Of a stretch of DNA of 64,000 bases, positions 40,941 through 53,044 are shown one piece after another (the stretch's first letter is position 1; the number at the start of each line of letters is the position of its first letter). Position numbers and translations under genes: made by a program. Under the pieces are notes generated by a model. It had not been told where the DNA came from. It did no database searches and saw nothing but the letters and a program-made list of their open reading frames with translations. The DNA is from Gracilaria vermiculophylla. Lineage: Eukaryota > Rhodophyta > Florideophyceae > Gracilariales > Gracilariaceae. The stretch lies in assembly GCA_019155205.2 (NCBI GenBank), contig JAHNZQ020003149.1, forward strand, positions 1,229,520 to 1,293,519. The letters run 5' to 3'.

Positions 40941-42128
40941 ATGTCACAATCCCTTCTTTTATTTCTACTCCTACGTTTTCAACGCAAGCACTTAAGAGGT
41001 CAACAGAAAAAACGGCTTAATCACTTTCTTAGAATAGAGGACCGCCGTAGAAGAGCCCGGCGTGTATCACGTCGTGCAATACAATCACCTTCTTTGTCTG
41101 CATTTTTATTTTTATTTGGCTCAGGATGCGATCATTCATTGACAACTTTGACGAGGTTCGACTACAAAACATTTCACTACATTCTCCCAAAGTTTTTGGA
41201 GCTGTACAACAAATACTCTCCTTATAACAGTGATGGCTGTGTGCGTCTTCTTCCCAGTCGAACAATTCGTCGAAGAAGACCTCGCCTTCTTTTTGCATTA
41301 CAGTGTTTGGGGTTGAACCTCGCATTCACGAGAACAAGAGGTTCAACTATGGTTCTATGTTTTCTGCTTGGGATTACTGCCTGAGTATGTTCTTTGTTTT
41401 TGAAGTTTGGGAGACTATTGTTGATCAAACTGTTACATTCAGATAGTGATGCGACTGTCACACTGCCTAGTTTTGACGAAATCAAACAGTTTCAGCAATC
41501 TATTTCTTCGAAGTACTCAATGCTATCTAATGTCTATTGTTTTGAAGATGGCGTTAAGCTATATCTAGAGTGATCTGGAGAAAATCTTATACAGAATATG
41601 TTTTACAATGGGTGGATACACGACCATTGTGTAGGTAACGTTTTGGTATTTGCTCCCAATGGTTGCATCATTGCGTGTGCGATTAACGCCCAATGTTCTA
41701 TGCACGACAGCACGATTGCCGAGTGGGGAGGGGTATATGCTAAGCTACAAAGTATATATGACCTTTGTGGAGGACGATGTGTTGTTGATTCGGCGTTTTC
41801 TTAGGTACAGCATCCCTTCCTGATCAAATCTGTACAGGATCACGTCACCTTTGGAAGAATTCCTGCTCATATAACAAAAATGATGCAAGCCACATCAGTT
41901 CTGCAAGCGGCGGAGTGAAGAATACGCGCATTTCAAGGTTCCTTTCCTCGCAGGAAGGACAGATTTGTTTATGAAATAAGAGGAGAGAGGAAACTTATGA
42001 TCATAAGCACAAGCAAGCTTTCTAATTTAAGAGCTCGTATGGTTGGGCTTAATCAGCTGCAGACAACCTTCATGCGCTCTCTAAGTGTTGAGGCTAATGT
42101 GTTCTTACGAGGAGACTTAAACATTTAA
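40941..42128 (+). pseudogene. PIF/Harbinger-type DDE transposase, broken (element 1)
   Basis: This is a DDE endonuclease frame with several in-frame stops. Recognisable parts are RGSTMVLCFLLGITA, then MFYNGWIHDHCVGNVLVFAP, and the segment from INAQCSMHDSTIAEWGG to CGGRCVVDSAFS. The last two match the DDE_Tnp_4-like family common in oomycetes and algae, where HDS and DSAF carry catalytic Asp residues. The frame ends five bases before the end of the convergent Myb-like gene on the other strand. Stops near 41385, 41573 and 41804 make it a pseudogene. Confidence 0.85.
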
Positions 42129-42133
42129 ACCCA

Positions 42134-44140
42134 TCATTGTTTATTAAGACTATCACCAACTTGACCTTTGAATAAGGCCATCATCATCTTTTGCATAAAC
42201 TGATTTTGTCGTCGTGCATCTTCTTCGGCTCTTTCACGATCACTCTCGGGCCTTTTCTTCTCTTCTTGACTATCAATTTCGCGCTCACGTCGCTCTTCCT
42301 CTCGCCTTTCCCTGTCCTCCTCTCGCTGCAGCATGCGCAACCCATACTCGTCTTCTCTTCGGCTCTGCTCTTGCAGCATATTCATTCTGTACATTTCCAT
42401 CAAATCCTGTTCTTGCCTTTTCTCTTCCTTTCGGGAAGCACTACTGTGTCGATTTCGTTTTTGCACTCAAGGTCTCGGTGTAATAGATCGTGAGGGTGGC
42501 GGTTCCAAGTCTACTACCTCTGTCGTGCCACCATGGCTGCGTTCTTGCCTTTGAACCTCAAAGGTTTCGTGAATATCTGGAATGCGATAAGAGCTGTCGA
42601 TGTCTCCACCACAGTCGCCAGGAGGGATGATAAACTTTGGTATGCTTTCATTCACATCAACATCTATTTCTGCACCATCTCCAAGATGTGCATGTTGTCT
42701 TATTTGCACACGGATCGCTTTTGCCCTCTTAACATCCGGTGGAATTGTGGGATCTGTTGCTAGTTCAAATGGTGAACTGCGCGCCCTGTGTCACAAGAGA
42801 GTATAGCGCAAATAGCTCATCTGTTTTCCAACAGAATATGAGCCCAGCTGAACGCTAGGACCCTGGGTTCGACTCCCAGAAGTGACGTGAGCCTGAGAAA
42901 TTGTATAGGTGTACAGCAGTAGTGAAGATTGGCTACTGTAAGCTCCAGGTCTCGTTCTGTAAGGAAGTACAGGGCGAGGGGGCGTGTTGCTAGTTCAAAT
43001 GGTGAACTGTGCGCCCTGTGTCACAAGAGAGTATAGCGCAAATTTCTCATCTGTTTTCCAACAGGTTATGGGCCTAGCTAAACGCTAGGACCCTGGGTTC
43101 GACTCCCAGAAGTGATCTGAGCTTGAGAAATTGTACAGGTGTACAGCAGTAGTGAAGATTGGCTACTGTAAGCTCCAGGTCTCGTTCTGTAAGGAAGTAC
43201 AGGGCGAGGGGGCGTGTTGATAGTTCAAATGGTGAACTGTGCGCCCTGTGTCAGAAAAGAGTATAGCGCATATAGCTCATCTGTTTACTAGCAGGTTATG
43301 GGCCCAGTTAAACGCTAGGACCCTGGGTTCAATTCCCAGAAGTGACCTGAGCTTGAGAAATTATACATGTGTACAGCAGTAGTCAAAAGTGGTTACTGTA
43401 AGCTTGAGGTCTCGTTCTGTAAGGAAGTACAGGGCGAGGGGGCGTGTTGATAGTTCAAATGGTGACCTGTGCGCCCTGTGTCACAAGAGAGTATAGCGCA
43501 AATAGCTCATCTGTTTTCCAACAGGATCTCCCGTGGGTACAGTTAGACGATGTAAGCTTGAAAACTTGCGCTTCAGGGAATCCAAATTGCGCTCGGTGTT
43601 CGGAATTCGTGACGCGTGATTCCTCGTTATTGTATCCCATTCCATTGCACCGATAGGTAATTGCTCCTCAAGCAACTCTAACAAACAATCTACTTCCGCT
43701 CTGGTGGAACCATTACCTCTCCCAGCCAAGCTCTTTCCCATACTATGTTTTCCGTTCTTGTTTGCGGCTTTCTCCCTGTGCTTCAGAAACGTAGGACGAG
43801 GAGGCAACGGGTTCCGAGATGACTGGGGCACTGGCGGGGCGACATCACCACCTGATGTCCCTTGTTGCGTGGTAATGATGAGGAGGAACTGGCTGTGGGT
43901 CGCAAGTGCTTGGCAGCTCGAAAGGTTGTGGAGGACATGAAGAATTCGTAGGTATGATGTTTTCGGATGGCAGGGATAAAGGCTGTTCAGGGGCAATCGC
44001 TCTATCGCCGACATTCTCTCCCGGTTGTAAAGGCTTGGGCGAGTTGCGTACGGATGCAAGAATTGGGACACATTTTGGATCGGCTGAACGACGGTCAAAT
44101 GTATGGGGGCCGATCGTTCTTCGTTTGGTATTCCTGACAT
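42134..44140 (-). pseudogene. Myb/SANT-like (DUF6818-like) protein of Harbinger element 1, split by an insertion
   Basis: This is the second gene of the element, convergent with the transposase. The N-terminal 150 residues are Pro/Ser-rich. A Myb/SANT-like domain follows (STRAEVDCLLELLEEQLPIG; then NTERNLDSLKRKFSSLHRL ending PTGD). At that point the tandem element at 42755-43523 is inserted. Beyond it the frame resumes in phase with IPPDVKRAKAIR, typical of the same domain, then an acidic stretch, one in-frame TGA (near 42467) and a C-terminal Glu/Arg-rich coiled coil (REEDRERREEERRERE). In such elements this protein helps the transposase bind DNA. The insertion and the stop make it non-functional here. 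Confidence 0.82.
42755..43523 (+). mobile_element. TRIM/SINE-like tandem element with 230-bp period
   Basis: A 79-bp repeat that begins TGTTG and ends CAACA (GCA in the third copy) occurs at 42755, 42985, 43215 and 43445. Three related 151-bp spacers separate the copies, so the period is exactly 230. The whole is flanked by the perfect 5-bp duplication GGATC (42750-42754 and 43524-43528), so it moved as a unit. TG..CA ends and short terminal repeats suggest LTRs of a miniature LTR retrotransposon (TRIM) multiplied by recombination. Each spacer holds CTGGG-TTCGACT-CCCAG, a perfect tRNA T arm, with GGTTCGACTCC matching the Pol III B box, plus an A-box-like TAGCTCA in the 79-mer. A tRNA-derived SINE array is therefore the alternative. 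There is no coding capacity. Confidence 0.8.
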
Positions 44141-44204
44141 GTGTCGTGGCCGAAATTTCTGGTCACGGAAAAACAAGCAGTTGTTTTCGTAACTCTATGA
44201 ATTG

Positions 44205-45699
44205 ACGGCCCCCTGGTAGCTTCGCACATGCAAAAACAAGAGGAATATCGAGGAGCTTAACGATAATATGCTTCTTTCGAGGTGTACTTGGGCCAACGAT
44301 TTAACGCTTCTTGAGCGGTAGCCACTAAACGGAGAAGCGTAAAGCGGCGAATCTGGCGCAACAGAGAAAGCTACGCGCTAAAGCTAGGCCTAGGTAGCGC
44401 CAACACAAGCTGTGCGATGAAGAACAGTAATCAAGGTTCCGGTTACGCAGAAAACGCAGTGATGGAGCCCAAAGGATCTTTTGGAGACGGTGGCGGAGGT
44501 TCGGCGTTTGCAAGCAAAAGATGGGAGCATAAGCTGCGCGATCGTTTAAATAATGCTAGCGGATGATGAGAGATTGCAGAAAGGACACATCAGCGCACGC
44601 TGAACGCTTGCACGAGGAGTGCCAGCGCAAGCGCTCAGTCTACGCTGCTGTGTGCTACAAAGCGCAAAACGGTTGCGAAATGTGTTTGACGGTAGGCATT
44701 TGTGTGCACACATTCAAACTCGTCGGGGTTGGTACCGAAGGGGAAAACCGGACTTGCGTTTACGCAAACACGCGGTTGTGCATGCGCATTTCTCGATTTG
44801 GGCATACAGAATCGGCGAAGTGTGTTTTCAAAAGCATTTCAATAGAACAAAACTGAATAAAACCCTCAATGCACACTGATTGACAGTGAGCAAATGGACT
44901 GAGATATTGCCATTCATGTCACAACCGGAGAGGTACTTAAAATGGGATCATAACTTTCAATCTGATTGGAGATTGGTCTTTTGAAGATCAATTAATCTGC
45001 CATCCTGCAAATGGTAGGCTATCCTTGATTGCAATAACAGTTCAGCATGTAATACGTCGGAAAGGTTTTAACACCTCGTTTCACACACCGCTTGTAAAGG
45101 CTGTTTTTCCATTCCACATGCAATTCGCAGAAAATAGAGCAGGCAACTCTTTCTTCTCAGTCAAAAACGTATGACCGGTTTCGTCCATCACTGACTGAAA
45201 TAGAAGAAAAAAACTTCAGCTTTCTGTAGAGTATTCTTTTATAAAAATCATATGAGTACTTCAGGCGGAGTAGTTCCTTGAATAAAGAGCAACATCCAGA
45301 GTTCTTAATTCACGCCACAAAACCAGACCAAAACAGTTTTATATCCCAAACAATGACGACTAGCAAACGTAAATTCAGGAAAGCTGTATCACAGATTTGT
45401 TACATGTTACTGAACAACGGCCTTCTGCCAATCAAATCGAAAACTGGAACAAAACTGAAGACGAACAGTGATATATTCCAAAACGCAACTATTAATCGGC
45501 CCGAGCTTCTTCAGCACGATGTTTTATACACCGGAGAAGTTTTCCCGCTGGCGTTTCTACCATCCATGAATCCAACCTCATCCCCTAATGAATAACTCAG
45601 AGACGCAATATATACCCGCTTCGATCACGGATTGAGTTATAATGTATTGTCTTCTCAGTACAACATTTCGGAAAATCCTATTCGTCACTAGTATAAAGT
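44205..45699. other. No gene recognised
   Basis: Short open frames around 44560-44880 and 45278-45595 have no family features. The stretch may hold the outer ends of Harbinger element 1 and the 5' part of the pogo-like element, but no inverted repeats could be paired by eye. Confidence 0.45.
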
Positions 45700-47278
45700 T
45701 TGGATCCGGATTGTGCAGGGTGAATTTCTTATCGACTCCAAAGCAATTTTTGTACCAGTTTGTGGTCCAGGACGTCCGCCGATACTCAATATAGACGAAG
45801 AAAAAACAATTGTGGACACGTTGAAGCACTACATCCGCAATAATACCCGTTTGAACAAATCATCATTATTATATTAGAATTGTTTCAGTGCTTTGTGAAG
45901 TCTTTACCGAGTTCCCGACAGATTTGAATCAGCTTTGAAGATGGGAAGCCATCTTTGAGTTGGCTGGATGGGTATATCAAACGTCATGACCTGAAATACC
46001 TTCCAGTTCGAGTTGTCAAAACTTCACGAATTGCCGTTACGCCCGAAAAGCTGGCATGCCATATGGAATTGGTGGAATCACTAATGGACCGTTATGGAAT
46101 TAAGGAAGCGAAACACATCTTTAATATTGACGAATCGGGAGTTTCTATTCACAAAATGATGGGAAGAAGTTTGCGAAAGACAGTAGGTACAAGTGGCTCA
46201 GTATTGCTTCAGCAAGGCACACGCATTACAGGAGCGTTTGGTCGAATCACTGTTGTGCCTGTGGTATCTGGAAATGGAAAAGCTTGGAAGCCTGTAATCG
46301 TGGTTGGCAGAAAAAAAATCTCACTACCGCTTTGTCGAAGGGAGTGTTCAAACTCTGCACGACTTTCTTCCACCCTGTTACATTTATCAACGAGAGATTC
46401 CTGGTGGGGACTCTTCCATAATCTTCAATTGGGCAACAAACTGGGTAGAAGAAACTAAAGATCTTCGAAAAGGGGGGAAACATTTGCTACTTATTCTTGG
46501 TGGATATTCAGGTCATGTGCAGTATCGGACTTTGCTTTTTCTGCGAGAGAATAGTATCGTTGTCGTGGCTCTTCCTTCTCATTTTAGTCATATTCTTCAA
46601 CCGATGGACGATTCTGTATTCAATGCATTCAAATCATACATGCAGCGTGAGCGACACCGTTTATCCAGAGTCAAGTTTGTTGTTGACACATTTGATGTCT
46701 GGTACGCACTAACCGTGGCACTTTCGGATTCAATGACGGTCGGAAACATCCGTAGTGCGCTTCAGAAAACAAAATTGTGGGTACATAACAAAAAAGGTCC
46801 GGATATTTCCGATATCAAGAACGCCGATTTATGGACTACTCGAAAGGATACACATAATGTTAGTTTGCAGTTTCTGGTGAACGCTTTACTTAAAAACTCT
46901 CGAATCTTAATTATGGAATCTGACGTCGATGAACGTGGCACTGTCAGAGTTGACACTTCCAACGGGCGCCATTTGACTGCAGAATCAGTATTGAACGCTT
47001 TGAAGGAAAGGAAGACAGGCAGTTTATGTCTGGAAAGTGCTGCAGACCTTCGTCGCCTTGTTGAACTACCTCCACGTAGAAAGGCACTGATGGATAAATT
47101 AACGAAGAACCGCAAGCAAAGGCGCAAGATCGCTGCTTCTCGTGCGTCACAGACGCTCTCTTTAATCCGTAATGTTCGGAATCAGTTTATTGTGAAGCCG
47201 AAAGACGCGGTGAAGGATCAGGTCATACAAGAAGTCGACGGATCGTGCTTGGGCGACTCAGAATCCCGAAACGATTGA
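45700..47278 (+). pseudogene. Pogo/Tigger-like (DDE_1) transposase, broken
   Basis: A CENP-B-type DNA-binding region is visible as GRPPILNIDEEKTIVDTL, with stops, and then GKPSLSWLDGYIKRHDLKY. The DDE_1 domain follows: HIFNIDESGV holds the first catalytic Asp, and ALPSHFSHILQPMDDSVF holds the conserved end of the domain. Where relatives have Asp-Gly-x-Ser in the second catalytic motif, this copy reads LLLILGGYSGH, so the Asp is replaced by Gly. A frameshift at an A8 run near 46312 separates the two long frames (45955-46458 and 46304-47278). A basic C-terminal tail of about 150 residues ends at 47278. Confidence 0.85.
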
Positions 47279-48314
47279 ATAATGCCCAAATTGTTTAGCC
47301 TCATACGTGCCCTTAGAATGCCGATTTCGTTGTTGGACACGAGCTTGACACGCGCGAGACATTAAAATTATATGCAAAAACAGTATCATTTGAGAAGACA
47401 CTTTGTTTTCCGTACTACGACTTCTATTTTGTGTTATAGAAGCCAGAAGTTAGTACACAGAAAGCAAAAGACTAAGCTTTCACATGACGTATCTAACGTC
47501 AGGCTTACGGGAGAAAAAAGGAAATGAGATCGGCTTCACTAGCCAAGTTGGAAGTCAAGTTAAAATTCCGAGGCATTTCATGTTGATCTGTTATCCTGTT
47601 TTATAATCAATCGCATGCGGATTAATTGCTACACACCCCAAATCAAATCTGGCCTTTATGTGACGTCCTTTCATTCTGAGAACACCACAATCATGAACCA
47701 AACCAGATTCATGGACCAAATATTGGTTTCTTTCTGCAACTGCCAGGGATGTCTAGTCCACACGGAGAGCGTATTGACATTTCCACGATATTTGACCTTC
47801 AACCACCTGAGAGCTTTTGCAAGTGAAATTTTCTCCGAGAAATAACAAACGTTCTTGTACTACGCACGGATATGTTGCAGCTTTACCATTATAATCCAAT
47901 AGTGGAGATAAGAAGCATTTTTAAAGGACATGGGGCGTAAAGAAACTTCTTTGTCTTCAATATTCTAAGATATAGTTTCATTGATAGGATAGCCACTGCT
48001 CGAAGTTTCACCCCCAGTAATTTGCGGATGCAATCTCTGCAAAAAACGGCCATTGAATGGCCATCCCTCCTTGGAATGGGCGACAGCCTTTCTTCCTAAG
48101 ATGAAGAAAAGCTTCAGGAAATTCTTTTCTTTTTAGTCTCTTTCTACACATGGACAGGACACGGTGCATTCTGTCTGAAATACCCTTGATCCTTAGGATT
48201 CCCCATTTCTTAGGAAAACTGCTGTCCTGTCCAAAATACCCATCATTTTGGGGTTGCTTCAATGCAACTCCAACACAAAACCAAAGCTTCGCAACTGCTT
48301 TCATCACCATACAT
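47279..48314. other. No gene recognised
   Basis: This AT-rich spacer between the pogo-like remnant and Harbinger element 2 contains only short unsupported frames. Confidence 0.5.
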
Positions 48315-49556
48315 ATGGACTCTGAACGCCGTAGACGTATTGCCGTAGCAGGTGTCGCTGTACTTTTGACTCAAGAAGACAACTCTGATATTACCACAGT
48401 TCAAAGCTTGCTGTCTTTACGCTCTGTTCCTGTGATGATCCTCTCATCTTGCGATAAACACCATGGAACATCCGGAAGGGTATGGTCTCGACGCAGAAAC
48501 TCTCCAACCCGGTTCTTCGACTTTTCAGTCAAAAGAGATTTCATGGGCTCCGCACCCTGGAAAAGTCTTTTCCGAATCACGTATCTCTTATTTCAGCAAT
48601 TGTCCCAAGGACTACGAGCCAACATATAGGCAGGCGATTCTAAGTTTCGTAAAGCTTTGCTAGGAGAGATCAAAGTAGCAGCTTTTCTGCATTACGCTAG
48701 CGGATGTACATGCGAAAAGGCTGCGGCACATCTCGGCATGGGCACGAGCACATTATCTGCAAGCGTGAGGACAATAACCAAGGCTAAAACTCAAAAGTAC
48801 TAAAACGCTGTGCGCTTCTCAACCGAAAAGCAAGCTATGGCTCGTGAAATGAATGGATTTGAAATGCTGAGTGGTCTACCCTACTGCGTCGTTGCAATTG
48901 ATGGAACTCATATCAAATGTCCATGTTGGTCTGAAGAACAATACTATGAATACCGATGCTATAAAGAGTATCCAAGTGAAGTACTGTTTGCGGTGTTTAC
49001 CGCTAATAAAAGGTTTACTTACGTCGACATTAGAAAGCATGGGATTCTTGGTGATTTTACAGTATTCGAGCAATTTACATTAAAGACGAATATGGATAAT
49101 GGAACATGGATGGGGGACGACATACCGAACTTGGTTATCGCAAACATCGCTGCTCGTCCATACTTAAATGGAGATTGCGCCATCCAGCTCACCAAACATA
49201 TGATAAGGAGCTGTACCGAACGTGAGAAAAAAGCCAACCCGGTATTGCGGACGTGGGATAAAGAGGCAAGCACGACGAATAAACCAGTAGAATGCGCATT
49301 CGGAATGCTCAAACACTGCTTCTGTGTTCTGAAAGATGGGATTCGACTGCAATATGAGAACGACATCTTCATATCTATATTCGCATGCGTCATTCTACAT
49401 AACTGGAGCATTGAAAATGGCGACGACCAGGAGTTTTATTTAACTCCTGACGAAGACGAAGATCAAGATCATGTTGTCACTGCGGAGACGACCACAAGAA
49501 AGATAGATATGGATGCATTATTATACTATATAACCAAAAACTGTAGTACAGAGTAG
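48315..49556 (+). pseudogene. PIF/Harbinger transposase, broken (element 2)
   Basis: The N-terminal third is shifted between frames (48315-48629, then about 48640-48800, then 48810 onward). A helix-turn-helix-like stretch is visible as CTCEKAAAHLGMGTSTLSAS, and a TAA separates it from the catalytic part. The 248-codon 3' frame is intact and holds the DDE_Tnp_4 core: CVVAIDGTHIKCPCW with the first Asp, the YVDIRKHGILGDFTVF region where relatives have G-x-x-H-D, and VECAFGMLKHCF with the last Glu, then CVILHNWSIE. It converges on the minus-strand Myb-like frame, whose 3' end is 6 bp away. Confidence 0.9.
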
Positions 49557-49562
49557 CATGCA

Positions 49563-50321
49563 TCAGAACTTATCAACTAAAAGTTCCAAAATTCTCCTCG
49601 TCTTCTCGCGTTCTTCGTCACTTTTTTGAATCTCTGATATCAGAGTCTCAGTTGCCTGTTCTTGCGTTTTTATGAATTCGGACAGTAAAGAATCTCGAGA
49701 TAGCTTCACGCGCTTTTGAGTGCTCGATGCTGGTAATTCCGGGGCACTAGCACCATCATCCGGTGAGTAATGCGCTAGTGGATCGTGGCGCGCATTTCCA
49801 TTCTCCAACTCCAGCATCTGTTCGAAACATTCCGGGGTATTGAAAAGATCTTTGTCATCAACATCCCTGCCGGATTGCTTGACTTTGGCCATAAATGCAG
49901 AGTATTCCTGCTTAATGCTGGTGAAAGTTTTTTACCAACCTTTAGCGGTTCTTTTGATGCTATGGCTGCTTTCAGCGAGCTTCACGGCGTCGGTGAAGAC
50001 ATTCTTAAGGCTATTCTTTTTTTGCTTTCGATCGCCATAGCCACCTTGCTTCATCATGGAAAACAAAAGATTAAATGTGTCATTGTCATAGGTCGGTTTG
50101 ATTGGCACACTGTTGGATGGTGCCTGGCATTGTTGGTTTTCTGGCTAGGATGGTATGCAGGCTGGTGAAATGTTTTTTGTTCTGCCAGTAGTCTGTTCAC
50201 TTAGTGCGATGGGTGGGGCTTGAGATGCCGCGGTAGTAGCTGCAAGCATGGAGTCTTGTCCTAAGGTGCTTGTCATGGCTGCGACAGAGCTCAGATGAGG
50301 TTTGGGTAGGAAAAACAACAT
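49563..50321 (-). pseudogene. Myb/SANT-like protein of Harbinger element 2
   Basis: This is one frame read through two stops (a TAG near 50147 and a TAA near 49945). It starts around MLFFLPKPHLSSV and passes through a Myb/SANT-like region (NVFTDAVKLAESSHSIKRTA, then KTFTSIKQEYSAF and DLFNTPECFEQM). It ends in a short helical tail rich in Lys and Glu (SDEEREKTRRILELLVDKF), a form typical of the accessory gene of Harbinger elements. Position and orientation relative to the transposase repeat the layout of elements 1 and 3. Confidence 0.75.
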
Positions 50322-50339
50322 CTGGTACTGCGAGATCAA

Positions 50340-51722
50340 CCAGCAAAAAAATTGTTTTTCCTGGATCTACGTTGGCGGGAGGTGCGCATGTGACCAAAAA
50401 AAGTCTTGTGGACACATTGGCTCCTAATCGTGTCCATCGGGCAACTTATTCTTTTTCATATGCAGAAACAGCTTTAAAAAGGCCACGCACTGCTCTCGCT
50501 TATGTCCACAGAACCGCTGTGTATTTTTATATGTAATTTTTCAGCAAACCGGCAAACAGCTCCCAAACTTGTCAGCGAGCACCAGAAAATTAGATAACTA
50601 CAGTCTTTGTTCTCATTTACCACGCAACTGCATAGTTGTGGTTTCCCCCATTATTGGTGAGGTGTGATTGGCTGAGAAGGGTAGGTAACTTGGTGGAAGC
50701 CTATTCTACAGATGGCAAGATGAATGAGCACAATAGGCTTGTGGAGATTGTCTCTCCAGAACTAGCTTTTAATCTCTTCCGCGATGTCCGATGCCTCTAC
50801 TAGTGATTGGACTCCTTCTACTTATAGGGCTCGCATGTGCCCTTTGCTATTGTTAATAGTCTGCATTGTAAATGCAGTTGCATTAAACTTTACCATTCAG
50901 GGGTGCGGTTGCTTTAGAGTTGCATTCGTCTCTTCGGCATTGCCTCAACTCTGTTTCATTCAAGACATAGCAAGAGTTCCGAGGATTTCCCTGTAGACGT
51001 TAGCGCAGTGGCGTCTACAGTGCGTTACGTATGTCTGCCATATTACACACAAAATGTCACAACAGTACATTAATGCTTCTTTCTTGATAACGGTCGCAAG
51101 TCCATCTTATACATACATAGTGCGTTTCAAAAGCATAGATCATCCATAAGGCGCCCCAAAATGCTCAATTTTGCCTTCTGTAGCCGTCCCTATCCCTTAA
51201 ACCCTTTAACATTGCGTTTCAAAAGATGCATTATTTCGAACTCGCATGTAATTATTTAAACAACACGTCGTCCTTCTTTCTCAGAGAAACACCAGTACTA
51301 AAGATCGGTCTTACGAAGCTCTGAAGTAGCACAGTTGTTCGTCGGTAGAGGTCTATAGTGTTCTGATTGGTTCTCGTGTCCGCCCTTCTGAGCTACCGAA
51401 GGTTGGGACGCCTAGGCTTTTATACGGCTTCTGAACTACGCGCGTAGGCACTCATTATCAATCCTATATATACACTCGTTATAGCTGTGAGTACTACTAA
51501 GAGTACGTGGGATCCAAGACCAACCGTCGCCCTTTTCTCAGCACAAATATCCTACCACGGTGCTTGAATACGTACTACGTCGGTCCGTTACGTACTAAGT
51601 TTTCCGTGGTACTCTGTCGGTGCATTGTGTACCCTTCCAAGGGCTGATAATACGTACTTTTTTGATGTTGATGACTTTCTGCTAACGGTACAAATCTGTA
51701 CTCATTGCTCTTCGAATTCCAA
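50340..51722. other. Spacer with Tc1-related terminal-repeat fragments
   Basis: There is no gene. Two fragments, near 51120 (AGTGCGTTTCAAAAGCAT) and 51211 (TTGCGTTTCAAAAGATGC), resemble the inverted ends of the Tc1/mariner element at 39716-40893 and may be remnants of related elements. The right part may include the LTR of the copia-like element, but no paired LTR was found. Confidence 0.45.
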
Positions 51723-52019
51723 CTATCCTGTAGACTTGTCCGAGCGATTAGTAAGTGCATCGCCAAAATCCTTTGATATCTTTCCGTTGTACAGCATCAG
51801 TTCCAAACAAGTGCTCAGAAGACGGTCTGTCCCCGTCATTGGGTCCGAGAAATTGATCTTTCCGCGAATCCAGATCATACGGTCGATGTGACGGGTCTCG
51901 TACTCATAGAGGGTAACAGCGACATACCACGGATTGAACGACCAGCATCGTTCCTGTAAGTAGATAAAGTCTCGTACAGATTCTTTGAGTCCGTAATAAT
52001 CCACAACCCGACTTGTCAA
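51723..52019 (-). pseudogene. Copia-like RNase H remnant
   Basis: This 98-codon frame contains RHIDRMIWIRGKINFSDPMT and LSTCLELMLYNGKIS, which resemble the C-terminal RNase H part of copia polyproteins (the A-D-x-x-T/D-x-L-T region). The assignment rests on position and partial motifs. Confidence 0.45.
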
Positions 52020-52190
52020 CCCAATAACTCCTGAAAAGCATTAGCCAAAAGTTTACCTTCGTCAACCGCTTCGCCCGCTGCCAGTGTCTCGGCAGATCCG
52101 ATAAACTTCACGGGCCTGCGAGATATTTAAAAGAAGTACCTCTTCGTTTGAGTGTCTCAAGAAGGTTGATCTGGGTCACAAGGTCCTTCA

Positions 52191-53044
52191 CTAAGAGCTT
52201 GGGACCTTTTTGCTGAAGACAACATGCAGCAAAAGCGGAAAAGAGGATGCAACGACGTCTAGCCAACCGGTGCTGCTGTTCAGTGATCTGAAGGCTGTTA
52301 GCTCTATGCTGTTCAAACTGTGGTCGTACTGCTTCCTCCTCATGCGGCTAATTGTGGGTGCCAGGTAGTTCTGCACCTTCTCAAAACCGTCGATTCCAAC
52401 TGTCATGTCATCATGCTGCGTTACTATCAAGCCGTAGAAGTGCATATTTCCTGGTCCATACAACAAGGTACCTAGCTTGTAGTTTTCTTGATCTTATCAA
52501 TGACTTCGGATAGCATGCTCCTCTTGCCGCCAAACAAGATGTCTTCGACGACTTCGACTGTCACAACCACGACTTTTTGAGCCATCTTCATGAAAAAATA
52601 TTTAGGCACATAAAAGAGCTGAGAAAATTCGAAACCATGGAGAACATCGTCGCTGAACTGTTGACACTTGGCACCAGCGTCCACCAGTCCATATGCGGCT
52701 GATTGTAACAACCAGTAGTGCCGTTGACGAGTCTTGCACTCCCTCGGTGGCACCATGTACACATCCTGTTGTACTTGGGTCTGTTGGAACGCACTTTTGA
52801 AATCGATTTTTGCCAGGGTCCAGAGAAATATTGTAGAGAGTTAGAGTAGGATTCTGATACCGACCGGCGGACAAGTCGCAGAGTCCGTCTTCAAAACATC
52901 CTTATCACGGTCCTTGTTTCCGTGAACGGCAATACGGGCCTTCAACGTTAAAGTGTTATCGTCACAGCATTTCACCTTATAGAACAAATGACGTGCTACA
53001 CTGTTAGCGTTCTTGGGTATCTGTGATACTGCCATGTCCCTCAC
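52191..53044 (-). pseudogene. Copia-type reverse transcriptase (RVT_2), broken
   Basis: The N-terminal part reads VARHLFYKVKCCDDNTLTLK, then KARIAVHGNKDRDKD and SATCPPVGIRI, matching the opening of copia reverse transcriptases. Further on come RQRHYWLLQSAAYGLVDAGA and a catalytic region where the usual Y-V-D-D reads VVED. At least three frame breaks occur. Confidence 0.8.

Noticed and set aside
42833..42990. A functional tRNA gene inside the 230-bp unit
   Set aside because: The T arm is perfect, but no acceptor stem pairs properly and the D and anticodon arms are irregular, so it is tRNA-like rather than a tRNA gene.
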